Of a stretch of DNA of 64,000 nucleotides, positions 44,702 through 56,247 are shown one piece after another. The translations under genes were made by a program, and so were the position numbers. A model generated the notes under the pieces. It saw only the letters and a program-made list of their open reading frames with translations, did no database searches and was not told the origin of the DNA. The DNA comes from Steromphala cineraria. Lineage: Eukaryota; Mollusca; Gastropoda; Trochida; Trochidae. The stretch's first letter is position 1, and each line of letters opens with the position of its first letter. The stretch covers positions 12,426,253 through 12,490,252 of the forward strand of contig OU744725.1 of assembly GCA_916613615.1 (NCBI GenBank). Direction: 5' to 3'.

Positions 44702-47700
44702 GTAACTATCACAATTATACATTCATTGTTTATGTTAAAGAGGTTTAAAACGTTTCTCCAACATATATAACGCACATGGTAATAAAGTTGCATTTTTAGC
44801 TATTTATCTGATGTATAGATGTCCAATCTCAACAGTAAGTGTATTATATACTGTATGATTTAAAGAAGATTTCAATGTACATTTTATCCGATCTAATAAC
44901 TATCTATTTAAAGGGACAGTAGCACGTTTTTTTATAATTTTATAATTTGAATTTCTCACTGATAATTGTAAGTGAATGGTAAATGTATTATTTTGACAGT
45001 GTCAATAATCTCATTACACAAGCCAATCATCCATTGTCAGAGGTCAAAAAATGAAGATTCACATAAAATCCATTGGCGGCCATTTTTGTGTGAACACCTT
45101 TAAATCATGTTTTGTAAGAAAAGGAATCGCATGGCTAAACTTAACGTTATATATTGGAATTATTACTGCTCCATTTAGTTTAAATACATTGTCTTTCAAT
45201 TGAAATCGTTAATTTTCATTTTCCTTACATCACCCTATATTCCCCCTAAAAACGTGCTACTGCCCCTTTAAAAAGAGATGATATTAGATTGTTGCTCTTT
45301 AATGAACATTCTATGAAATTTAAAACGACATGTACATGTATGTAACCATTTCTAATCTTGAAAATCGATAAAATCGTACATTGATATTGCCAGATAAGTT
45401 TGCAATGAAATAGTATTAATCACAATTTGCATGTTTAAAACTTTTGATTGAGGGATATTCATGCATGTTTGCTAAAATGGCGAAACGGCCACAATCACGT
45501 GACCTTCCGCTGGTGCTAAGTCACGTGACAAAACAGTTCAATAATGAATGCTGGTCTCCCTGTTAGTGAAATATCACTTAAAAACCAATCAAAATATCGC
45601 GAATCCCCTCTGGAAATGACAAAAATGATCAAAAACCACCCTTGTTACAAGAATCGGAATTGTTGCTTCATTTCTAATGGTAACTTGATTTGGCTATACA
45701 GAGAGATTGTGACAATTTCAGATAACATTGAAACAGAAAAAAGCAGTTGTCTGTACATTGCATGATGGCCGATATCTGTAACGTTAGACCACCGCCAACG
45801 TTGTCTCAAAGTAACGTCAATGATAGCACACATCAAAAATCGGCATGTTGCTCTCGTGCACTATATGAACTTTTACATGTGTAATGCCATAGACTGCTCA
45901 ATTGATATATGTATATTGACCACGAAACATCGACATATGTTAATTTCATTCGAAGTTAGAACGTCAAAATTGGCATGGAAGAATACATTTATAATCAAGC
46001 CGTCAGACTGACCTGTAGCTACAATTAAATAAACCAATCAGCGTGTTCGGCCCGTTAACAGCCAAACAGTCGTAAGCATTGACACGTAACGTCATTCAAA
46101 TCCTGCCAAACAGTGAGTTCGGCCCGAAAGCTTGGGTTACATAGTGAAGCGATGATGGACTTAAGTTTAACTCAAATAAAAGTTTATGTTATTGCAAGTC
46201 ACTGTCTACACAACTTAAACTTGTCTTAAGACAAAGACTTAAGTGTTATTATTCAATGACCTCTGTGTTCTAAACAACCCTATTATGTATCCAGTGGCAG
46301 GTAAATGTCCGAACGGATGGACAAACTTCGATCAGTCCTGCTACCGAGTGTTCGACAACAAGACAAGCTGGCCTGAAGCTCAGGTAAGTCATCTCAATGC
46401 TTAAACGACCACCTTGAGACATTGTTAGTAGTTCATAAAGGTGCAGTATCACATCTTGTCGCCAGTGTACTATTTAAAAATATTATGACCGATTGGTTAC
46501 CAGGGTATGCCATTGCAACAGATGCATTTTGTTTTACAGACTTTCTTGCTTAGTCATCCTGCTACCTCAGCGTATAAGCCTCCTTCGTGCTCCAACACAC
46601 ATCCTGATATCCATCTAGCCAAAACCCTCGTATTGCTGTGGATAGCCAGCGTACAAAATAGTGCACAATCACCAATAGCTGCACCATCGGAAGAAAATTC
46701 ATACCAGTGTGATTCAAGTTAACCACTTGTAGTGTTTTAAGATTCAATATCTCAGGCCGCCGCTGTTACAGAGCTCGCAAGCATATACTTGAAACGATAT
46801 AAGGTTCTATATCGAAAGTCGTTACTGTCGAAAGTGCATATATAATTTCCTTTGCTTCCTTATTAGAGTATGTGTTGGAAGTCAACGCGGAGACATGATG
46901 TAGCAGGATTTGGCCTTGTCATGATAATAAAAACCTTATTCTGCAAAAAGAAATTTAAAATCGCTCTAACAACAATGGCAATAGGTCACGTCAGTCATCT
47001 TACGTTGTTAATGCTTCACCTTGTTTTGACGTTTTTGGTTTCATAACTTATATAAGTAGATTATATATGTCTGTACCCATTAAGTTCAGGTGCGAGGAAC
47101 ACAACGGGTACCTGGCAGTGATTGGAAGTAAGAATGAGAACGACAACATCCACCAACTGATGAAGATACTTCACATGGGACGTGAGTAGGACAAAATCTC
47201 AAAATATATTGGTTACCAATCAAAACCGTTAGAAAAAGTTTTGTGCACTTATATGCAAAAGAAAGTTGAGAATTGAGAAACTGAAAGAGGAAAATTTTCT
47301 TTAGGTAAAATGAAAAATTCAACAAAGCATACTTTCATCATGAGAAACGATAAATATACTTCATAGGACGTGAGTATTCCCTGGTTAAAGAGATAGAGTA
47401 TGTTTCATAATCATATTTGTCTTTGATGTGTACAAAAATAAAAAATAAAACTGACTTGAGCTATCAGGAGTTGTATTTATTTATTGTTCACGAAAATGAA
47501 ATATTTGATATTGTTACGAGAAAGGTTAAACGCACACAAAGCTTTAAGTTTTCGGTGAATAAGTAAAAACGTTTTAAGTTTTGTAATTGAAAATGTTGTA
47601 TTATATGACGTCATGTCTTCATTAATTTTAGTCAATCAGAATATCGTTTAAGCTAATATCGGTATATCTTTAAACATATTTCCACACTATTTTACTCTGA

Positions 47701-48512
47701 ATGTCAAAGTGCAAATCTTGACAGGTTCAAACAGTGTGTGGATTGGACTTGCTGACATGAGACACGAGGGGACTTACGAGTGGGAAGAGACTAAACATAT
47801 CGCTACATTCTTCGACTGGGCACATCAGGAACCGACCGAATCGAAGGCCTTACAGGAGGATTGCGTTATTCTGTATGGCCACGATGAACATAGATGGGGC
47901 GATGCCACGTGTGACAGTCACTACGCTTACTTATGCGAGCGACAGTAAGTATTTACTGTCAAAGGATGAAAGAGAAAGTAAAAAACAACGAATATTCGTT
48001 AGTGGCCTGTTAATCCTACACGTAATAAAATGTAATAATTAGAAACATTTATCTACCTGCTTGGAGTGCACCAACGAACGATTGTATATTGATCAAGCTA
48101 TTAATCTCTAATGATCTTCTTTAAATGAATTGTGCTAGGTTTATCAAATTGTGTCTTAAATGGCGATTGGTAAGAAATTGAAACTTAAGATGTCTGTATG
48201 TTGCCATCTAAAATGTATTTACATTATTTTCTTTTGTACATGGGCAAATGGCCTACAAAACCAAAATAAACTTTCTTCTTCATGCTGAAATAGTATTTGA
48301 TTGTATAAAACAATAAGTACGTAATATTTTAAGTGATCTCATTTACACTTTCGATCTTTGGCCTTTATACAAATATAACATCTTCAATCTTAATGCTGAA
48401 GTATGCTGCTGCACAATATTAGTAAAATCTAAAATCTTTTATAAAATGGTTACTCAATTAAGTTAATTATTAATTTTTATTTGTTTTCAGCTATGACATG
48501 CCTGTAGCCTAA
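44656..48512 (+). CDS. Secreted single-domain C-type lectin, copy A (5 exons, 157 residues)
   Basis: Joined exons 44656-44701, 46295-46383, 47085-47181, 47725-47944, 48491-48512; intron phases 1,0,1,2, all GT-AG. Residues 1-16 (MKSSALLCLTLFAVHV) are a signal peptide. The rest is one long-form C-type lectin domain: KCPNGWTNFDQSCY, SWPEAQFRC, GYLAVIGSKNE, WIGL (83-86), QEDC and WGD-ATC, ending YAYLCER. Six cysteines pair canonically (20-31, 48-148, 124-140). The sugar/Ca2+ loop reads Glu113-Pro-Thr where mannose binders have EPN, and Trp-Gly-Asp (135-137) where WND is usual, so Ca2+-dependent sugar binding may be altered or lost. Likely an extracellular recognition (innate immune or mucus) protein; role inferred. 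Confidence 0.93.
44912..45267. mobile_element. TTAA-type MITE (family 2), clean insertion in lectin A intron 1
   Basis: Starts AGGGACAGTAGCACGTTTTT, ends AAAAACGTGCTACTGCCCCT, flanked by TTAA at 44908-44911 and 45268-45271. The paralogous intron of copy B reads CTATTTAAAAAGAGATG, an intact empty site. 356 bp. Confidence 0.92.
46295..46383 (+). CDS. Lectin A exon 2 (CTLD start)
   Basis: Acceptor TTATGTATCCAG, donor GTAAGT. Encodes AGKCPNGWTNFDQSCY and SWPEAQ. The alternative acceptor seven bases on (GTGGCAG) breaks the phase. Confidence 0.9.
47085..47181 (+). CDS. Lectin A exon 3
   Basis: Acceptor GTACCCATTAAG, donor GTGAGT. This acceptor keeps the A-x-x-x-C spacing (EAQFRC) of C-type lectins; the nearby TTCAG would break the frame. 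Encodes GYLAVIGSKNEND. Confidence 0.87.
47725..47944 (+). CDS. Lectin A exon 4 (core and ligand loop)
   Basis: Acceptor AAATCTTGACAG, donor GTAAGT. Encodes WIGLADM, the EPT loop, EDC, HRWGDATC and YLCER. Confidence 0.95.
48491..48512 (+). CDS. Lectin A exon 5 with stop
   Basis: Acceptor TTTGTTTTCAG; encodes (H)YDMPVA then TAA at 48510-48512. Phase matches exon 4 (CA + C = His). Identical in copy B. Confidence 0.88.
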
Positions 48513-48543
48513 AACATCATTTGTTGGAAATCTGACTTAACTG

Positions 48544-48549
48544 AATAAA
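48544..48549 (+). terminator. Polyadenylation signal AATAAA, lectin A
   Basis: AATAAA 31 bases after the stop; the same signal lies 31 bases after the stop in copy B. Confidence 0.75.
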
Positions 48550-48693
48550 TAGAAATGATAAGTTATTCGTTTTCTTTATACAATTGATCCAAAGAGAAAC
48601 TTAATTAAATGAACATTGATTCAATATCATCATACATGTTTACGGAATCTTCTCCATAAACTTTACAGTGAAGAGAGTCCCGGCATAACACAT

Positions 48694-49690
48694 TATAATA
48701 TTTATAGGATATCTAACGAGCTTCCCCTTTCATATAAAGTTTATGTCCCTAGTGAAATAATTTTGCTCTGTCACGAGCCTTGGCGAGTGACAAAACAAAA
48801 TTATTTCACGAGGTACATAAACTTGATGTGAAAGGGGAACGAGTTATGTATCCTATTTATTACCAACTTGCATTTCAGACGATTTATTGCTTTTTTAAAA
48901 AAACTTTTTATTATGCCTATAAAGCGACGAAACGGCGGATGAATATCAAACCATGTCACAGCCTCAATTATTATACTATTACGACGTTAAATATTCACAT
49001 TTCTAAATTCTACCCTACGTTAATTCAATGTGTCTGGTGAAATGTAAGTAATAAGCACTTTTGTCATGAACGAAGCGTATGTGAAAATAAAATCTCACTG
49101 CGCGATGACAGTCAGAGTTATCTTTCTTTGATCAAAGGCATGTCATGGCGGCCGCCATTTGCCTGTATCTTTTTGTCAAAATGTGTAAACAACCGCCTTC
49201 AAAGTAAGTTTAAGATGCTTATCATTGTTCAAACGCGTTTTGTTTTGAAGAAATGTTGTTTAAAGAATATTCAGTTGTCTTTATATTCTATATAGATGAC
49301 AAGCAATGACAGTCTGTGTCATTTTGGAGCGACATGGATCAAATTAATGAAATTCGGTGATCAAATTGTGCTGAATTTAAACCCTTTTGTGTTTATATGA
49401 GCCTTGAGATATCAGTAAGATGATTTATTGTAATTCTTTTGTCCTCCGATTTATTCCTTATTCGGTAAGGAAAATTACAAAAATAAACTGAAAGTTTGAA
49501 GAATGACTCCGACTCACTCAGTTCCATTCGAATTTGTGAATGAAAACACCTTCGTTTTATGAATGAATAAAGTAGTCCGGACAATGTCAAAGTTCACCGC
49601 AAGCCAATCAAATCACTTTGAGGTGTTATGACCCATATGTGTCATAACAAATTGTTATGAAACCCCTTTACGAAGTACCACGCGGGTAAT
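48694..49690. mobile_element. ~1-kb insertion present only in unit A, with a 154-bp hairpin at its left end
   Basis: Unit B reads straight from CACATTAATATATT into CATCTTTATGAAATAGC. Unit A carries about 1 kb between these. The hairpin (48703-48856) pairs ATAGGATATCTAACGAGCTT with AACGAGTTATGTATCCTAT, and AAATAATTTTG with CAAAATTATTT. No ORF has a recognisable domain. Ends and duplication are not resolved. Confidence 0.6.
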
Positions 49691-50394
49691 AATCATCTTT
49701 ATGAAATAGCACACATTTAGTGGAAGTGCTCTGTGACATAAATTTACTACAAGAAGCATGTATTGAAAGGTGGAATTGCATGACTCTGATGGCGATGGTT
49801 CGCATCCGCAAATGACTCAAACCGAAAAAGACCAGTAAAAAAGAATTTTGTTTACGTTTACAGTAACTGTGATCCAAAATATAATAATGTTGAATTTCAA
49901 CTTCACTTGATTCACTTCTATTCATTTTTTAAAACTGATTCATCAGCAACACAACATTCTGGTTCAACAACATTGTTGTAGTTTAAAAATACATAATACC
50001 ATTCTGATTTACTCAAAAGGTACGGATGCGTATTACACATTGACGGACTGGAACAAATTGTTTAGTTTCTTGTATATATAATCACTACACTTTGGATATA
50101 TTTCAGTTCATGTATCATTCACATAGAAAAAATGAATGATGACCTTCATTTGCAGAAAAGAATTAACAATTTACAATGGACTGATAACAACGCAAACATC
50201 AGTTACTTATCGGTTATGTGGTAAGGAAACTGATATTTTTATGAGGGGTAACCAACGTAACATGATGACTTTATTTTAATTATTGTTTTATCTAACATTT
50301 AAGATAAGTATTAAATGAATAAATCATTATCAAAGGATCCAAGATGACACATATGGTAAATACTAAAATGCAAGGAGCTGTCTGAGATGTTTAA

Positions 50395-50752
50395 AGGGGC
50401 AGTAGCACGTTTTTAGGGGGGATATGAGGTGATGTCAAGAAAATGAAAATAGATGGTCCCAATCGAAAGACTATGTATTTAAACAAGATAAAACAATTAT
50501 AAATAAAATACATAATTTTAAATCAGTCATGCGATTCCTTTTTCGTACACGATTAATTAAAGCTGTTCAAACATAAATGGCAGCCAGTGGACTTTATGCG
50601 ATTCTTTATAATTTGTTCTCTAACTATGGATGATTGGTTTGTGTAATGAGATTTTTGACACTATCAAAATAATACATTTAGCATTAACGTACAATTATCA
50701 GCAAAGCAGTTAAAATATAAAATTTTGAAGAAAAAAACGCTCTACTGTCCCT
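50395..50752. mobile_element. TTAA-type MITE (family 2), unit A
   Basis: Flanked by TTAA at 50391-50394 and 50753-50756; starts AGGGGCAGTAGCACGTTTTT. A truncated counterpart stands at the same place in unit B (62315-62455), so this insertion predates the duplication. Confidence 0.88.
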
Positions 50753-51657
50753 TTAATATTTGATTATGAAGTGATAACATGGAACGTCTACCAAGATGAA
50801 ATAAAACCATTATCTTACTTTTAAGATAAAAGAAATCATTAATACAGGACCCAATATGACACGTATACTAAACACTACAATCCAAGGAGCTGTCTGTAGA
50901 TGATTAAGATGAGAATAAGAAGAGATAATCTCAAACTCGAACTTGGACTCGGTGTCTGGAGCTTGGAGCTTCGCAGAACAAGAACCAAACATAAGACGTA
51001 TCAATTGGACCTTGAGGAGATCATACCATGAGATCAAGAACGCTAATCAATAATAATGTCTGGGAATAACTATCAAAATGATAGAAATTTTTAGGGACAA
51101 AGCTTGTGAATTCAGATGATGAATATCAAATTAGTTGAAGATATACGATGATAACAGACTTACAGTTCAGTTGACTAGCTGTCCGGCGAAATCACCAAAA
51201 TAACGGCCAGAAAAGGGTTAAAATAAACTCATCATCAAAGTAATCACTCAACGTTATATCAATTCACTTTCAGCATGACATCATTTTTGATAATGAGGAA
51301 ATGCATATCGTTCTTACATATAAAGAGAAGGTGAAACATTGGTTCTTTTTGAAGATACAATGTCTGTTTCAAGTAGCTGACATTGGCATGAACCTCTCCT
51401 GCTGCACGTGCAATCCGTGCAGAACTCTACAAGCTACTACAATAGATTGCATGTCCATTTTTAAATATGCTTAACAGCTTACAAACATTTTTTATCTAAT
51501 ATGCATATAAACATTTGGTTCCTATGATTTCTAAAATAAATTATCAATATATTAAGTTCACGTAGTAATAATCATACTAGTTCACGTTAATATTTCTTCA
51601 CAGGAAAAATGTGAAACTTGAGCATGAGGTCATGAAAAACATTCTGTGTTTTCAACT

Positions 51658-51702
51658 GTCGTCCGTTGTCTAATGGATAAGTCACTGGTCTTAACATCAA
51701 CA
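51658..51702 (+). other. tRNA-Arg-like 5' half abutting a MITE
   Basis: GTCCGTTGTCTAATGGATAA resembles the 5' half of a tRNA (D arm GTCTAATGGATAAG; A box with one mismatch). It stops where the family 3 MITE begins, so the 3' half is absent or displaced. Relic only. Confidence 0.25.
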
Positions 51703-51966
51703 CAGTCTAAGTAAACCTAGCCTCAATATTATCCGTTTCACTCCTATACTGAGTCTAAAAAGGCCTAGTACAGGGTCGCGTCAGCCAACGTATCGAATTG
51801 ACCAATTGGAACTCAGCTTACCAAGCCACAATAGTCTGCCTTCGCACGTATAACATTGGAGGAGATTGGTCGCAGAAGGGTAGGCTGAGGCGACCCTCTA
51901 CTTGACCTTTCTAGACTCAGTATAGGAGTGAAAGGGATAATATTGAGGCTAGGTTTACTTAGACTC
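51703..51966. mobile_element. MITE family 3 (long palindromic ends), unit A
   Basis: Left CAGTCTAAGTAAACCTAGCC, TCAATATTATCCGTTTCACT; right AGTGAAAGGGATAATATTGA, GGCTAGGTTTACTTAGACTC. Terminal repeats of about 55 bp, total 264 bp. ORFs reading through the ends are artefacts of the repeat. Confidence 0.82.
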
Positions 51967-52138
51967 GAAATCAACAGGTCATAGTGTGTAACCAATGTTT
52001 TGGGTGAAATTTTGTAAATTGGAAATGGCAATTTTAGTGAGTGTTTATGGTTTGGAAAGCAAGCTTTGAATTTAAATTAATTTCGGAAACCAAAATATCA
52101 TCGTTTCACTATCATGTGCAATTCACAGACAATATTGG

Positions 52139-53482
52139 TGTGGCAGGCAGTTCTGTGCTGTATATAACTTTTAATTGTCAATAAACTTGTTTTAATATAA
52201 TGATCTTTTCTTTTATTTCATTACTTTAGCTGCGCATTTAAGTATTTTAGTTAGTAATAAGTTTAGCATCTTTAGTGCGTAGGGTTTATATTCATTAAGG
52301 GAGGTTGGGCAAGTCTAGGTAAATATCGAGTAGTGTCAGGTATTCCTTCCCAAACCCTTTGATCTCATTGGCTAATTTAAATCACCGCACCTGCCCTTGT
52401 ACATTTCACGTGCATGCCACATCAGCACTGTTCAACGATCACTGAGCACAGACAGACGACATAATATATCAGGTTAGTTATAAATAATTGCTAATCTATG
52501 TATTTATTCTCGTATGTGTAATAGGATAACTTATCTATGATAAGTTAGATCTAATATCGTAATTATAATTAATCATAAGCATTATTTAATCTTTGACGAT
52601 TTGGTGATCATATCGCCATTTTGTAATGGTAATCATAATCAATCTCTAAATAAGTAATCTAAGGATAAATTAACGTTTAAATCATATTGCTAAACATTTC
52701 TTCTCTACTTTCTCTGTATGAATAATGTTTGAGTGTGTATCGGTAAGTTGCTAGTGTTTTTACATATTTTACTTATTGATGACGTGTGTGAGCGCCATTT
52801 TACTTGTATATATACATCATGTGTATATTATGTTCGCCAAGTACTTAATTGTATTATTATTCAACTAAGGAATATCTCTGGGCATATATGAGCGTCCTTG
52901 GTGACCAGTTATGACACCTCAGCGCCACACGCAGGGTAAGGTATTTTAGATATGTATATTATGTTTGTTATATTTTGTAAATATCTTGATCACGTACGTA
53001 GTGTGGTAATCATGTATGTGCGCGTGCATAATATCTGTAATGTTGTGACAATGCGTTATGTAATGTCAGAATTATATCATTTGTTATAAAGTACAAAGTA
53101 TAAAGTAATGAATGTTTACCTAATGTTTTCATGAGAGATTGTCTCCCTTGTTGAATGTTTCACCATAACTAATTTCCTTTATCAAGTAGTCGTTATTGTA
53201 ATTCCTTATAGGAGTTATCGGTGTAATGATTCATCTATATTTAACATGAATCCTGAAATGTATTTACATAATCTGTAATTATGAAGTCAGGGTATATATA
53301 ACTAGTGATAGTGAGGTTTGCAATTATTGAATAATTGTGAATGTATTGATATTTGTATGACAGATTTTATATTGTTTTATGTATGCATTTCAGGGTGTAA
53401 TTGACTGGTTTTTACTGGCAATAAAACCTCGCACCCGTGACCCGTGTTCGGACTCTTCATTCCCCTTACACACCCGGTTACA
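52139..53482 (+). mobile_element. Solo LTR of a retrotransposon, unit A only
   Basis: Begins TGTGGCAGGC and ends CCCGGTTACA (TG...CA, with TGT/ACA termini), flanked by TTGG at 52135-52138 and 53483-53486. Unit B reads CACAGACAATATGAGTTGG with no insertion. Contains TATATAAC near the start and AATAAA near 53424, as expected for an LTR promoter and polyadenylation signal. 1344 bp, no internal gene. The 4-bp duplication fits Ty3/Gypsy-like elements (inference). Confidence 0.72.
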
Positions 53483-53949
53483 TTGGCATGAAAAAATGAA
53501 TACTCGAATAAAAAAAAGGAGCTAGTTTGTAAATGATAGTCTATGTTTTGACCAAGAGAATGATGATTTATAATTCTTGGAGAATTTAGAATTTATCGGT
53601 TTTTGAAATTAACAAACATCAAATAGACTTATTTTTTCTTACAAAGCTTATACTTACTATTCATCTGATTTTTATGTTATCATTATCATCGGTAAAGTAT
53701 TGTTTACGATGAATTATATTTATGATGCAATTTGGAATATAGCTGTATCTATGCCTTAGAATGGCCTGTCAAAGATAATTTTAATGTGTTATAAATAGCA
53801 ATATGTGTTTATATAGTCTTAGTCTAAAATATCAGAAAACAAAGAAAAGGATATCCTTTCGTCATGTCAAACTCCATATCAAATAACACTTCCCCTACGA
53901 TAATGCAAAACTCAGTGACATAGGATGTACATGTAGACTTTAACATAGC

Positions 53950-53999
53950 ACAAGGACATCACCTTATATTCCTTATAAAAACGTGCTACTGTCCCTTTA
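53950..53999. mobile_element. TTAA-type MITE (family 2), right-end fragment
   Basis: GACATCACCTTATATTCC and AAAACGTGCTACTGTCCCTT followed by TAA; the rest of the element is missing. Confidence 0.65.
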
Positions 54000-54224
54000 A
54001 AGCTTTAAATGCATGACATTACCTAGGTTAAAAGTAATAATAGGTTGCAAAATGTCCTAAAGGAATTATAAAACAAGTTCAACAATATTTATTGGTATGT
54101 GTAATCCACATTTTTTTTTTACGATCCCTATCGTAAATTGTAGAAGAATAAAATAAAAAAAGACTTATAAAGAAAAATAATATTGTGTACATCAGAATCA
54201 TCAAAACATGACCTTTGTCACAAT

Positions 54225-54317
54225 CCAATCAGGCATCTTCTATACCACATCACAAAATCGGCTTATAAGAACGGAGTCTGTATCGATCAACATTTTATGA
54301 CTTGATCTGCTTCTGTG
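54225..54317. mobile_element. MITE family 1, right half
   Basis: CGGCTTATAAGAACGGAGTC, GATCAACATTTTATGACTTG and ATCTGCTTCTGTG. It abuts the left end of a family 3 element. Confidence 0.6.
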
Positions 54318-54468
54318 CAGTCCAAGTTAATCCTGCCTCAATATTACCTTCTTCACTCCGATATTGAGTCTAGCAAGATGTAGAAGCAGGTCGCGTCAGC
54401 CGACCTTTCGCCGACCTATGATCCTCCAACGCTATATGTGCGAATGCAGACTATTGCAGCTTGGTAAG
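54318..54468. mobile_element. MITE family 3, left half
   Basis: CAGTCCAAGTTAATCCTGCC, TCACTCCGATATTGAGTCTA and GGTCGCGTCAGCCGACC; the right terminus is missing. Confidence 0.65.
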
Positions 54469-54811
54469 ACATGAATTAACATAACTTTGATCATGTGTTA
54501 TTCATAATTGTTGAAACCTTCAATGTATTTTACGAACGCTTCGTACAATTTTGTATACATATAACAGTTGACCAGCATAATATGAATTTGTAAAATTCAA
54601 ATTAACAAAGAGTGTGTCTCTGAATACTGAATATATGCTATCAGTATGTCTGTCCGTCTGTCTGATTTGTTGACAGTAAACCAGCATATAAGAAACGATT
54701 TAAACACGCTCGCCGTACAAATAGGGTTCAAGTTGGCTGTGTGAAATCAGCATCTATGACCTCCGGGTCGGAGTTGCACACTTATTGCCACCTTATCAGA
54801 GAAAACGTATT

Positions 54812-54890
54812 CTCTCTCCACGGAGGCAATACATGTCATGAAATTTTGATAAATTTCATGACTTGATCTGCCTTTGTGGGGGGAGAATGG
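54812..54890. mobile_element. MITE family 1, ends-only hairpin (~80 bp)
   Basis: TCTCTCTCCACGGAGGCAAT, GTCATGAAATTTTGAT directly followed by AAATTTCATGACTTGATCTG and CCTTTGTGGGGGGAGA. The two ends have fused with the interior deleted. Confidence 0.7.
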
Positions 54891-55219
54891 TGAAAACGAT
54901 TTGATAGAAACCATATCAAAAGTATTTGGCAACTGTTAAAGATTTCTATTCAAATGCAGTTATTTTTTGCTGCCCATGCTTAACTTGAGCTGAAAATTAT
55001 ATTTAATTTAGATCCTTGTGGAAGTGTGAGAAAACATTTTACAAGCAATATATTATAACTTATAAATTTCCTTGGATTTAATATAATTTTATATTGAACA
55101 TTGTCGGATATCCATTAAATCGTGACTCAGATAATAAATACACCATAAGCTTACCAACACTAGAAAAATATTTGAATGCCTCAGAATTACGTGGTTTTCA
55201 ATCGATATATATATATATA

Positions 55220-55430
55220 TATATAAGCAAAAAACAAAAACCACTAGGGTTTTGTGTGATTTGGCTTTGTAACAAAATGGGACAGTGCTCAAGATTTGTG
55301 AAATGGAGCGAGATAATATTGCCGACATGATATTGTAGGCAAACTGATTTTTGCTCCCTACATATTATATATATATGTACTTTGAGATTCATTCAACTTC
55401 TGACTTATCTTTTCAATATATATAGATATA
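55220..55430. other. B-specific insertion within the AT microsatellite
   Basis: Unit A goes from ATCGATATATAT straight to ATATAATGCGCG. Unit B has about 210 bp between, itself bounded by TATATATA runs. No coding signal. Confidence 0.55.
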
Positions 55431-56201
55431 TATATATATAATGCGCGCCAATAAATTTGAATTTCTTATAACACGCCAGTAAATTGTGCAATTTTGAGCT
55501 TCGTTAACGAAAAAGCATTGCACAAACTGGTAAAGATAGACGTGATCAAACACAGGGTATGCATAGTTAAATCTAACAAAGTTTATGAGATAGATAAAGG
55601 ATATTTTAAGAGAGCTTCAATCAGAATGTCACATTACATGAACGTCAATTTTTCGAGAAAAGTGTAATAAATTTAAAATTAAAAATCTATGATAAATTTA
55701 AAACTAGAACAGATTGGACTCAAACGAAACGTGATAATCAACGAACCTTCTCATGAGTAAGACATTAAATTTTTTGTATTTTAATTTAAAAAATAACCAT
55801 TTATAATAAAATATAATGTAATCAGTACCATCAATTATGTTTACCAACTAGTATATTTCATTTTTCTATACAGGGATTTGTTTTGCTTTAGAGTTATCGA
55901 TGGAAAAATAAATGTACCCTTCCCATATATATTCCTATATCAAACTAACAAGAAATCTATGAAGAATTATAGGTCTCCAAAAGCATGTTAAAACTATACA
56001 AACAAATCGTGGTCTACTCTTGCCATTCAACCATATAATCACAACCTTAAGCTAGCGTTTCTTTTTTTTCTAATGTTTTTGTCTATGAGACACGAATATT
56101 GTCCATACCTAGACAGGTTTTCAACTTAGTGAAAGTAACAGATGTGTGATAAGGCCGGTAGACACAGTTCTTGTAGGCCACGATCTGGAACTCATTCCAC
56201 T

Positions 56202-56247
56202 ATGAAGTCATTGGCTCTTCTCTGTCTAACACTGTTCGCTGTGTATG
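56202..56247 (+). CDS. Lectin B exon 1 (signal peptide)
   Basis: ATGAAGTCATTGGCTC to donor GTAACT. Two replacement changes relative to copy A (Ser4Leu, His15Tyr), both tolerable in a signal peptide. Confidence 0.88.

Larger units (their letters stand above)
43720..53750. repeat. Tandem unit A of the lectin array
   Basis: Colinear with 55065-63104 from TTCCTTGGATTTAA(C/T)AT onward, including all five lectin exons and most introns. Differences are mostly whole-element insertions: a TTAA MITE (44912-45267), a ~1-kb hairpin-bearing insertion (48694-49690), 50.5-51.7 kb absent from B, and a solo LTR (52139-53482). Boundaries are approximate. Confidence 0.85.

Noticed and set aside
47709..47948. 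Lectin exon 4 read as a stand-alone 79-codon gene ending in CERQ
   Set aside because: The apparent end is intron read-through (CAGTAAG); splicing to the exon at 48491 (and 61307 in copy B) gives CERHYDMPVA and a proper stop.
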